From assembly GCA_032718475.1 (NCBI GenBank), contig JAUCBJ010000283.1, forward strand, positions 1-51,880: a DNA stretch of 51,880 nucleotides, written 5' to 3'. The DNA is from Nemertoderma westbladi. Taxonomy: Eukaryota; Xenacoelomorpha; Nemertodermatida; Nemertodermatidae. The notes under the pieces are model-generated. The model made no database searches. It was not told the DNA's origin and saw only the letters and a program-made list of their open reading frames with translations. The first letter of the stretch is position 1; each line of letters starts with the position of its first letter. The position numbers and the translations under genes are program-made. Below, piece by piece: positions 31,279 through 42,050 of the stretch.

Positions 31279-32743
31279 CTGCCGTTGTATGGTAAAACAC
31301 TATATATCGAAAATAAGCATTTCATGTAACATTGAACAGACTTTCAATCCAAATTGTAATGATCTGATAAGTCAAATCAGGTGATTTTTATATCACAGGG
31401 AAGAGGAAAACCGGGGAATTTTTTTGGTTATTTTTTTTAATTAATTAATTGTCATAGCCTTAAACATTTGATGTTAGAAAATACATACAGTGTTTTGACA
31501 TACACCTTTATCTTTGAAATTTCAGATACAGTGTTTTTGATACGTTATTTTACAAGCTGGTACACATACAGTGTTTTCAAATACAGCTATTTGAAATTAT
31601 TTAAGGTTTATTTTACGTGCCTTTCCTATCTCCTCATTCTATTTAACACATCCGTTTTTTAATTTTTCGTGAAATTCATAAATTGAATGTATAAGGTGAA
31701 ATATGAAATATTATTATTTATTCTACAAGGAAATGAAAATCAGAATAAATGCATAGAATATTGTCAAAATAATACAATTTGTTAAAATAATATTGTCAAA
31801 ATATACAAAGTTGGTTGGGTATGTTCTACTTAGAAACAAATGTGAAGCTTCCAAGTATTTTTAAACATCCTAAAATCATAAGAGAAAATATAGTATTTTA
31901 TGGTCTATCTATAGGTTAGTTTGTATTATCAAGTAGTAAGTTCAAGGTTCAGCTAAGTTGTTCCAGAATTTGAGTTTGTGTTGTGGAATAACACGATCAG
32001 GTTTGTCCAATAGGTTACGTAATCTCTGATTGTTGATTCCACTTTTTCCAAAGCAGGTGGTGGATCTTTAGGGTGAGCAAAAAGGAACAGTTATTGCCAA
32101 TATTTCAACCCAACATGTATTTAAATACAAATAACAGGCCTTCAACAGGGCATAGCTCGTACATACAACTAACTACTGAAAACACTAAACACTACTTCCT
32201 ATCAGCACTACTGAAACTATTATAAAATAAAGGATAGTTTAAGTAGTGCTGATAGGAAGTAGTGTTTAGTGTTTTCAGTAGTTAGTTGTATGTACGAGCT
32301 ATGCCCTGTTGAAGGCCTGTTATTTGTATTGAAATACATGTTGGGTTGAAATATTGGCAATAACTGTTTAATTTTGATCACCCTAAAGATCCACCACCTG
32401 CTTTGACTACTCTATGATGTTTACCCCGGTGACCTGGGTGCAGAACTATCTTTGGAATAATTAAAACTCAGCTGTATACAAAAACACTGTATCTAACAGT
32501 TGTATGGTAAAACACTGTGTATCTAGTAGAGATACAGTGTTTTACCGTATTACTATTAACATTTCCCAAAATACGTGATTCGGCGAGATACAGTGTTTTA
32601 GCGATGCTCCTAACTTGTAAACTATACTAAATGGTAGAAAACGAATGGCACCACGAGAAAGAGCAGTTTCGAATTACCCAGAATCGATGTAAAAATTAAA
32701 ATCGAAACTTTTCGAGATACATTGTTTTACCATACAACGGCAG
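31279..32743. mobile_element. TIR element with AAAACACTGTAT repeats, right-arm copy without the hAT insertion
   Basis: 1465 bp, begins CTGCCGTTGTATGG and ends with the inverted match. CATA (complement of TATG) flanks at 31275-31278 and 32744-32747. It contains the undisrupted hAT target GTAAACAT (as ATGTTTAC at 32417-32424) and the snap-back hairpin. No transposase. Confidence 0.75.
32049..32405. repeat. Snap-back hairpin, right-arm copy
   Basis: Near-perfect inverted arms from CAAAGCAGGTGG to CCACCTGCTTTG. It keeps the orientation expected for a mirrored copy, so the hairpin itself has not flipped between arms. Confidence 0.88.
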
Positions 32744-33085
32744 CATAGGTACGTTAGTCAAAAAAATATAGAAATATATAATAACAATATGGGGCTAGGA
32801 GACCATTTATAGACAATAAATTGCGAAAAACGAATAAGCGATGGGAAACTTAGCTTCTATGACTCGACATGTGACTAATTTATAAGTTTCACTTTGGTTC
32901 ATTAATTGATTTGGTTTATGTTGCATTACAATCAGTATCCCTGAAAACATGAATAACCTGATAATCAATGTATTAGAACCACTTGAACCACTCAAATTTT
33001 TGAAAAGAGATGTCTCTGTTCTAGGGGATGTCGGTGAAATAAACCTAGTAATTACTGTAGTCAATTAAAAATTAACAATCACCTA

Positions 33086-33091
33086 TTTATT
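33086..33091 (-). terminator. AATAAA polyadenylation signal, right-arm zinc-finger gene
   Basis: TTTATT on the plus strand, 120 bp past the stop on the coding strand. Partner of 9770-9775. Confidence 0.4.
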
Positions 33092-33210
33092 ATTATATTT
33101 AATTCACTCTAAAAGAAACATCTTTCCGATAATGATTAGATACAAATATAGTTCAGTACAAATACAACAATTTTGGTACTTATGAACAGAATTGTGTTAT
33201 TGTTATTTTG

Positions 33211-35532
33211 TTAACGGTAACTTGAGAAGAGAGAAGATTTATGAACAGAATTGACATGATCGTGTAGGTAGACTTGCCGACTGAATTCTTTATGACAATA
33301 ACCACACTTATGTTTGATACCTTTATGTATAAAGTCGACATGTCGTTTTAGTTTGGCTTTTGTAGCAAATGATTTTCCACAATCAGAACAGTTGTACTTG
33401 ATATCTTTATGAAAGTAGTTCACATGGGTGTTTAGACTCCTTTGCTGGCTGAATTCTTTATTACAATAATCGCACTTATGTTTGATATCTTTATGTATTG
33501 AGTCGACATGTCGTTTTAGTTTGGCTTTTGTAGCAAATGATTTTCCACAATCTGAACAGTTGTACTTGATATCTTTATGAAAGTAGTTCACATGGGTGTT
33601 TAGACTCCTTTGCTGGCTGAATTCTTTATTACAATAACCGCACTTATGTTTGATATCTTTATGTATAGAGTAGACATGTCGTTTTAGAGCGGCTTTTGTA
33701 CCAAATGATTTTCCACAAGCAGAACATTTGTACTTTATATCTTTATGAAAGTAGTTCACATGGGTGTTTAGACTCCATTGCTGGCTGAATTCTTTATGAT
33801 AATAACCACACTTATATTTGATATCTTTATGTACAGAGTCGACATGTTGTTTTAGTTTGGCTTTGTAACGGAATTCTTTATTACAATAAACGCACTTATG
33901 TTTGATATCTTTATGTATAGAGTCGACATGTCGTTTTAGTACGGCCTTTATAGCAAATGATTTTCCACAATCAGAACAGTTGTACTTAATATCTTTATGA
34001 AAGTAGTTCACATGGGTGTTTAGACTCCTTTGCTGGCTGAATTCTTTATTACAATAATCGCACTTATGTTTGATATCTTTATGTATTGAGTCGACATGTC
34101 GTTTTAGTTTGGCTTTTGTAGCAAATGATTTTCCACAATCAGAACAGTTGTACTTGATATCTTTATGGAAGTAGTTTACATGGGTGTATAGATTCCCTTG
34201 CTGACTGAATTCTTTATGACAATAACCGCACTTATATTTGATATCTTTATGTCGCATAGAGTGTATAGAGTCGACATGTCGTTTTAGTTTGGCTTTTGTA
34301 GCACATGATTTTCCACAATCGAAGCAGTTGTACTTGATATCTTTATGTACAGAGTCGACATGTTGTTTTAGTTTGGCTTTGTAACGGAATTCTTTATTAC
34401 AATAAACGCACTTATGTTTGATATCTTTATGTATAGAGTCGACATGTCGTTTTAGTACGGCCTTTATAGCAAATGATTTTCCACAATCAGAACAGTTGTA
34501 CTTAATATCTTTATGAAAGTAGTTCACATGGGTGTTTAGACTCCTTTGCTGGCTGAATTCTTTATTACAATAATCGCACTTATGTTTGATATCTTTATGT
34601 ATTGAGTCGACATGTCGTTTTAGTTTGGCTTTTGTACCAAATGATTTTCCACAAGCAGAACATTTGTACTTTATATCTTTATGAAAGTAGTTCACATGGG
34701 TGTTTAGACTCCATTGCATGCTGAATTCTTTATTACAATAATCGCACTTATGTTTGATATCTTTATGTATTGAGTCGACATGTCGTTTTAGTTTGGCTTT
34801 TGTACCAAATGATTTTCCACAAGCAGAACATTTGCACTTTATATCTTTATGAAAGTAGTTCACATGGGTGTTTAGACTCCATTGCTGGCTGAATTCTTTA
34901 TGACAATAACCACACTTATATTTGATATCTTTATGTACAGAGTCGACATGTTGTTTTAGTTTGGCTTTGTAACGGAATTCTTTATGACAATAACCGCACT
35001 TATGTTTGATATCTTTATGTATAGAGTCAACATGTCGGTTTAGTTTGGCCTTTGTAGCAAATGATTTTCCACAATCGAAACAGTTGTACTTTATATCTTT
35101 ATGAAAGTAGTTCACATGGGTGTTTAGACTCCATTGCTGGCTGAATTCTTTATTACAATAACCACACTTATATTTGATATCTTTATGTACAGAGTCGACA
35201 TGTTGTTTTAGTTTGGCTTTGTAACTGAATTCTTTATTACAATAACCGCACTTATGTTTGATATCTTTATGGGTAGCGTCAACATGCTTCTTTACACTAT
35301 TTTTGCATGTAAACAGTTTCTCACAATAATCGCATTTATACTTATTCTTGACGTCTTTATGAACGGATTCTATATGTCTCTCTAAATTCCCTTTGTTATT
35401 AAATAATTCATTGCAATGCAAACAGGAACTGGTATCTGAAGAAGATACCAACTCCACAACAGTTTCATTAGAACTACCGGACGCTGTTGTTGCACAACTC
35501 ATTGTCTGTTCTGTACCTTCAGTTTCAATAGG
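33211..35532 (-). pseudogene. C2H2 zinc-finger protein, right-arm copy, 3' part (26 fingers), cut by retrotransposon
   Basis: The frame is open from the retrotransposon boundary. An internal ATG at 35502 could give a 763-residue product lacking the SUMO-motif region. It has 26 C2H2 units. Finger 20 reads CGYY, losing one zinc Cys, and finger 2 has an extra Cys (LFTCKN). The last finger is complete (CGYC...HVNSVH), unlike the left copy, and the protein ends KSSLFSSYR. Fingers 11-13 and 17-19 are the same three-finger block, so the array grew by internal duplication. The four-residue break reads SMRH here. Transcription from the 5' end would now run through 12.6 kb of retrotransposon. Confidence 0.85.
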
Positions 35533-36765
35533 TGTTCGCGCTTTCAGACCTTTGGCAGTTTAACCCACCAAATTAAGATGTCTTCTAGATATTAAATCTG
35601 TTTTTTAGTCTATGACAAGTATTTGATTCACTACACTAGTCGAAACCAATCCGTGCGCGACCATTCACCCGCTGGATATTCCCGGGAGATTGGGTTCGAC
35701 GGTTTAATTTTATTGCTATGTAAGCCTAATGTATTATTCGACTGACAGTACTATATAATCTCTGACAATATTATTCACCTTCGGTAATATTAACAGTTCC
35801 TTTAGGACGTGGCGCTTTATCTATATAAACAGAGTTATGACTTAAACTACTCACAACGATATGGCTTAATTATAATTCACATATATGGCGCATTCTTTAG
35901 GAATTGCTTCTTTAACAGACTCACTCATACACAATGCTGCACAATACTGCACACTAATCTGCCAATCTTCACTGATTTTAGTCACATATAAAAGGAACAC
36001 AGACTGACTCATGTAGGGTCTATCAAATAACATTAGATTCACTTCAAACCACTTTAACATAAGTCACAATCGTTTATCTGTAACCCTTCTCTCTTACCTT
36101 CGGTATATCAAGAATATTGGGTTTCGGGGTTGTTTATCGTTATTCCAAATATAATTATTCATCAACCATATTATGAAGAACTGACGGTAAATAGCAGTAT
36201 AAAACAACAATGAAAACACTGATTGTTATGAGTTTTGCAATGTTTCAGCAGTCAGCATGTATGATCAGTCAGCAGTCATCAGTATGCAGTGATTCCATGA
36301 GTCAGGTAGTTAAAGGATATATGCCCTTTATAATTAAACCTACTAGTGTAAGACTAAAAACTGAAAACACGGAGGTGCCAAAGCCGGTTCTTAGGCTCTG
36401 GGCAAAAAACATAACACTGAACTACTGAGTTTCTGTATATACCTCCAACACAAAGACAACAAACGCTCTGATTGGTCAACCTGAACAACGAGAGAACAGA
36501 GAAACAAAGAAACGTCGACGTGGCAATATCAGCTGCTAGCTGTCGTCATGGTAGCGACACTGTTTTCAAGAGTATCGAGCTTTTACGTCACGGAATTACG
36601 GATTATGTCCTCTAAAGTACAAATACAGAAGAAATAGCTCTTATGTCCGCTAAAACACCAGTACAGCAAGGACACGGCCTTTTTATGCCTGGTAAACCAA
36701 CTACAGAGTACTTTACGGGAAAAATAAGGAAAAATAACCGGACAATTCAGTAAAAGCTTTTACAC
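35533..36765 (-). repeat. 3' LTR of the BEL/Pao element
   Basis: Minus strand begins TGTAAAAGC and ends GCGAACA (TG...CA). Compared with the 5' LTR I see one substitution (TTTCGGGG / TTTCGGGA) and two one-base indels, one in a poly-A run, so insertion was recent. Confidence 0.93.
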
Positions 36766-36849
36766 CGCTCCCAGAAAATGGGATTTTCAGTCTATAAAAT
36801 ATAAAAATCACAGTTTCTAAAACATAAAGATACTCTAAACAGTTAGTCT

Positions 36850-37152
36850 TTCTTACGCAGACGGCGTTTACGCAGTTTTTTGAGGCTAGCAAGAGTCTTT
36901 TTCTCTTTGGGGGAAGCCACTTTACTAGGAGGGCCATAACTCCTGGGTGAAGGGTGCAATATGATTGCATCAGAAGGTGTAGGATTGTGGTCGGGGTATC
37001 CGCCGTTTCGATATGCTTCTCCTCGAGCTGATTTTCCTCCGCTCGTAGCTGGATACGTTCATCCAAAAACTCTCGCAGAGAATGGGGTTGTCTAAGTGCG
37101 ATATCTTCTTAGAGATTCTGGATTTCACAATCGAACTGAGAGATAAAGACAA
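36850..37152 (-). pseudogene. Decayed basic-tailed ORF next to the 3' LTR
   Basis: All three minus-strand frames carry protein-like stretches that hand over to one another, as in a frameshifted gene. The order is SIVKSRISKKI in one frame, REFLDERIQLRAEENQLEEK in a second, and a Pro/Ser-rich stretch in the third ending in the Lys/Arg-rich tail TLASLKKLRKRRLRKKD and a stop near 36850. It resembles no domain I know. It could be a third ORF of the element (accessory or envelope position) or captured host sequence. Confidence 0.35.
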
Positions 37153-37823
37153 TTCGTTTATCGATTGGACTTACTGTTATAACTTACGTTTATCTGAACA
37201 AACGCAGGTTTCTTTTTTGATCTTTATAGAATAGCGTTTAACTCGTTTCGTACAACGCTCTCCTTCACTTTGATGAAGGGTTGTATCGCGTTAAACGGGA
37301 CGACCATACGGTTGGATAATGATATTAGGTGTCTGCGTCATAATCTAGCTAGGTAAGATGGGCGGCTAGCTAGAAATCACTGTCGGAGTGTTACCGATTA
37401 ATTGTTAGGGTAGCACTAGATCTTTGAACAGTGAATACAGTCCGCGAGGATCCGCGACACCACCAGGATCGCAGGTCTGAGGTCCAACTAAGGAATGAGG
37501 AGGTTTGACCGAGTATTCCGGGACTCTGATCGTAGGTTTACTCCAGGATCGTTCGAGCCGAGTGAGCATAGGTGATACGTCAACAAGTTTCGGTTTACAT
37601 GGATGTTTATGTCTTTCCGTTTATTATTTGGGTCTAGGGCGTTTATCGTAATAATACCAAAGACGCACGTCTGGTAGGGTAAACGCGGGTGACATTTATT
37701 TGTTGTTACAATGCTTCTATCAAGAATTCCAAATATACTTTGGAGTTACCGCGTCCATTTGTTTCTTTAGTGTCTTTTCTTTCGAGCCGATTTCGAATAG
37801 AATTTTCGCATTCGAATTTCAGT

Positions 37824-38156
37824 TTATGGTTCCGACTCCGCTGGGCAGGATATATAGTCGACATAGTCCGTATTGTGTAAATCGATAGGATGACCAGTAG
37901 TTAAGAAGACCATATACATACCATTACGCTGCGTATATCGAGCAGCGAATTTTCTATAGTCCAACTCGCGCGCGAGCTGCTCTTGGGACATTGGCGGTTC
38001 GATATAACGACCATCGTCCTCCGCAGCAGTTGGACTAACGTCGCCGCGTATTAAGCTATCAACAAACGCTTGCAAAAGTAGAGTATATCGCTCCCCGATA
38101 CCAAGAACATCTTCCATCAACTCCGTCATGTCCGCTATATATGAGTTTATCCACAT
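37824..38156 (-). CDS. Hypothetical 110-residue ORF within the retrotransposon
   Basis: Starts MWINSYIADMTELMEDVLG. It has a mixed helical composition with an acidic centre and ends YISCPAESEP. Codon use looks more protein-like than the surrounding AT-rich sequence. I recognise no family. It lies between the pol remnant and the decayed basic-tailed ORF, so it may be part of the same lost third gene. Confidence 0.35.
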   Translation of the reverse strand: MWINSYIADMTELMEDVLGIGERYTLLLQAFVDSLIRGDVSPTAAEDDGRYIEPPMSQEQLARELDYRKFAARYTQRNGMYMVFLTTGHPIDLHNTDYVDYISCPAESEP

Positions 38157-39785
38157 TATAAGGAGTTTATATTCGGGCTAGCGAGCGTCGCTGCCCACTC
38201 CAATCAACCCCCGGACAGTACGAGATCCTCAGCGCCGATGTGTCGTCGCCGCCGTACTTTCGCCAACGACGTAGCCGCACAACGACAACGACAACCGGCA
38301 CAAGTCACTCGACTGTCCGTCCCAAAGGCTTAGATGTACTTCAGGTTTTCCTTGGAGAGTTAGGTTACTTTTACGATTGCGACTAGCTACTGTAAACACA
38401 CCTTAGCAGTAACATTCACCTATAAACTCACAAATACCACACACACAACTTGTCACAAATTACACACATTCGGGCCATTTGTCCGTTAGTCAATGCCTTC
38501 CAGAATGTCACTGTATTATTATGTATCCTTGGATACTAGTAGTGCGCTATTTATTCCCTATGCTATTCAATGGGACAGGCTTTCTATTGTTCGTTAACTC
38601 AATTCTAATTCTAGCGTGGTTGTTGCTATGGTGACATTATGCAAAGCTAGCGGTAGAATTAGGGTAGTTCCAATGCATACAGATCTGGGATGTTATTTAA
38701 TAGTATTCTTTAATAGTCAATGTTCGGTTTTATACATGACTTTATGAATTTTATCGGCTATTGACTATGTTTGGGAGACTTTCGTACACGCATACGCATA
38801 ATAATATAAATCTCCGCTCCCTTGATCTATTAATTAATGGAATTTTGGGAATGTTATAAATTGCGTAAAATGGCAATTTATTAAATTCATTAAAAGACAT
38901 GAATTTAAATTTATTCCCTGAAATTTTATTATTTGATAATTAAATGGGCATATTTTGATTCTAGAACATGTCTAGGGACACAAGATCCTTAATTCTATGA
39001 CAATTGTCTTTTTTAAGAATATCGGTAAATGCTACGATATCTTAATTGACTAGAATTGTTGAAGGATCTGAATTTTACAGATTTTGATTTATTAGATTTG
39101 CAAATATTAAATAATTAATATTTGAGATGGGCACCGATTTATTCCAGAACTTGTCTGGGGACGTTAACCACTGATTCTAGAATTTGTCTTTCAAGTATAT
39201 CGGTGGGCGCCGCGATATCTTAATCGACTAGAATTACAGATGGTCAAAGGGTTTAACAGATTTATTCTGCGTTATACGCTACTGTTAAAGGGACATCACG
39301 CTACTATATGTATTATTTAATATACGGTATGAGAGCAATATCGCACGAAGCAATGTCAGTGTGAAGAGGCAAGTCGTTTCCAAGGTCTACCCAGAGCTTG
39401 GTTTAGCCGAGACACGAGGATCTGAACTTTGCATTCCTAATACTCTGCCTACCAATAATACTTAAATATAGTAGTGGCTTTATTGTACTTTAATAAGTAC
39501 GGACATTTCATCTTACTGTAGTTACGTATTTATAATATGATACGGAGAGTAAGGAAAGAGGAAAAGAATTATTTCTTGCCGTCGCATTAAATATAATATA
39601 TACGTAATTAAGTAATAAACGCGAATATATATTGCACTAATCTACTAAATAATCGCTAAAATAACATTCTACTGAATAAAATTAAAGAAAACGATTATAA
39701 TAGAATTACATAGTAATACATACATAAATATAAAAATAATAAAATAATATAAAATAATAGAGTCACACACCCACTCCATATGTTG
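38157..39785. other. Non-coding 3' internal part of the retrotransposon
   Basis: The first 250 bp are GC-rich with CGTCG-type words. The rest is AT-rich, with two diverged copies of a block containing GGCGCCGCGATATCTTAA / TGCTACGATATCTTAA and TCTAGAACATGTCT / CCAGAACTTGTCT at about 38960-39070 and 39130-39240. No integrase or envelope motif is visible. Confidence 0.45.
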
Positions 39786-42050
39786 TTACGTTATGGAGTC
39801 CCTAGATGTTTGAAGGATTAGGGAGGTGGTCGTGGGAAGAGAATCTTGCCTTCCACAGTTTCCGGAGAGTCCTCCATTCCCTTCCGATAAACACAAACGA
39901 CCGACTGGGTGATTGAGTCGCTGCATCCTGAATACAATTCCAGGTTTCCTCTTCGTCCTGGAATAGTGACGATAGAAACATCGCTCAAAGTATATGACGG
40001 CGTCACAAAGCCGATTCCAGGAGCTATAGTGGTCCGTCGCTCTCTGCAGGAGAGGTGAGAGTCCCTGCGCGACGTCTGATGTTCCAGAGCTCCAATCGCT
40101 CTCTCTGATCTTCATGAAGGATCCACTCGCGGAGGGGAGGTCCAGATCCACGGCGTCATCCCTGGCAACATGTAATACCGACAGATCTATCCCGGGTTCA
40201 AATAACTCCGATCCACCCGTCCGGGTTTCAGGTTCGACTTTCTCCGCTCCCTTGGCTGGTCTAATCTCAGTCGGAGTAAGATGGGGAGGCCATTCATTCT
40301 CCTTACTCAGGAAGTCGGGTTCACCTAACCAGTCTATAGTATCTGTCAGTTCTTGAGGAGTTGCTCCTCTGGAAGCGATGTCCGTTGGATAAAACTTCTT
40401 GGGGCAATATCTCCATTGATCTACATTGGAGCTAAGATTGTCGTTATCTGAGGAGTGTGGTGTTCCTTCAGTTGGGTCGTCTCCCTCACTAGTATCATCT
40501 TCCCATTCACTCCCCTGGCAGACGCGATCTTGAAGCAGTCTTTCCCTGAGCGTTCTACGGGAAGGTCCAGTAAGGTACCAACCTACTCTAGTTCTTACCG
40601 CATAGGTCTGTAGTGGCTGCGGTTGAGCAGGCCGTTTCTCTAATGTCTCCAGCGCCTCATGCGCGTTTTGGCCGATGAGTATTTGCACTCCAGGATAATC
40701 AGTCTGGAATCGAGGTATGTTAAGATGTTGGATGCTCTCATCCTCGTCCCAATTATAAAGGTCTGCTTGAGTAGTAGCGAAGTTCTTTATAGCCACCATT
40801 TTCACTGACCTGATGCTATGTTCTCCTAGTTCGTCCTGGGGGGTGGACAACGCTCCGACATAATAATCAGCTGTTATTGTAGATTTCCAAACTTGCATAA
40901 TGCCTGACATGTTGAGCTTAGTTTGGAACTTGGGTTGTCCAGCAAATATGACTTCGGCTAGTTCTTTATCGATGAATGTTCCTGTGCTACCGGAGTCCAG
41001 GAGGGCGTTCACTATATAGCTCTTCTGAGGTCCGTGGACCCGTAACTGGACTACAGGAAATTCTCGGATTCCTATATTGGAAGTTGGCGCTTTCCAAGAT
41101 GGTTGTTGATCGGAAGTAGTTAAGGTAAGGTCGCTGTCTGTGTCTTTCTCATACACGAGTGCTCGATACACTGCGGTGGTGTTTATCAGGTGACAGGATT
41201 CGTTTTGGTCGGAGAACTCGTCCGTATAGAATCCTTCCATCTCAGATTGATCAGTGTCGTTCACATCACTGAATTGGACATGTAGTTCGGACTCACTTAC
41301 CTGACTCGGGCTGTTTCGTTCGAATTCCGTGTGCAACAAGATATGATGATTTGCGCCGCACTTTGCACACCTTGCGTCGGAGTTACAGGTTCGCCGTTGG
41401 TGTCCTCGTCTGAGGCAATTATAACACAACCGCTTATCCCACATGACTTCACGTCTATCCTCGAGTGATTTCCTCAGGAATTTATCACACTCATTTAAAC
41501 GGTGGGGCCCGTCGCACAGCACACATTTCGGCTTGATGTTACTTACTTTAACCTGTGCTATGTGGTGCACACTTGTTCTTTCCTCGGGCTTTCTCACCTG
41601 AATTCCTTTAGGAGACGTAGGAGGGGTTTTTTGTACCGGTTCCCTTCTGTCATTGGGTCGAGACTTGGATTTACTTACCTGTTCTTTAGGCATTTTATTG
41701 ACATAATAAGGCCTGTCAGTGTCTTTCCCGCTGTCCTCTGCTTGAGAGGTTTGGCTTTCACCGTCGTCGGTATAACATACTGGTGTTACCCTTCTCCTAG
41801 AAACGGGTTTCTCACTTACCTTGTTTTCCAATGTCTTCTCTCTGGACTGCCTTAGGAGCTGTAATTTCACTTCTCTATCTAAGAATGACATGAGATCAGT
41901 CATGGTAGGGTCTCGTCGTTGTTGTTCCATCATATATAACACCTTCTTATCCCAGCGTGTACCTACTCCACCCTTGGGCAAAGCAGATGCTAAGGCTCTT
42001 ACAACCATAGAATTCTGGTATTCATGAGACTTACCTAGCCAATCTAATTG
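39786..42050 (-). pseudogene. BEL/Pao zinc-knuckle, aspartic protease and RNase H remnant (RT and IN deleted)
   Basis: Frame is continuous with gag upstream, separated only by a TGA; the first ATG is 42008. Numbering from that Met: rest of the gag domain (1-60), CCHC knuckle 162-174, second knuckle CYNC...H...C 195-208, CAKCGANHHILLH 214-226, and retropepsin-like ALLDSGSTGTFID with the DSG at 338-340. The protease domain continues to VGWYLTGP (475-482). The sequence then jumps to QWRYCPKKFYPTDIASRG (531-548), a motif from the end of BEL/Pao RNase H, so the whole RT is gone. A pre-integrase piece (HYSSWNRLCDAV, 660-671) is followed by frame-shifted C-terminal sequence; no integrase core is present. 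Confidence 0.82.

Noticed and set aside
36210-36428. 72-codon ORF in the LTR, present in both LTRs
   Set aside because: Antisense to the element's transcription; identity comes from LTR duplication.
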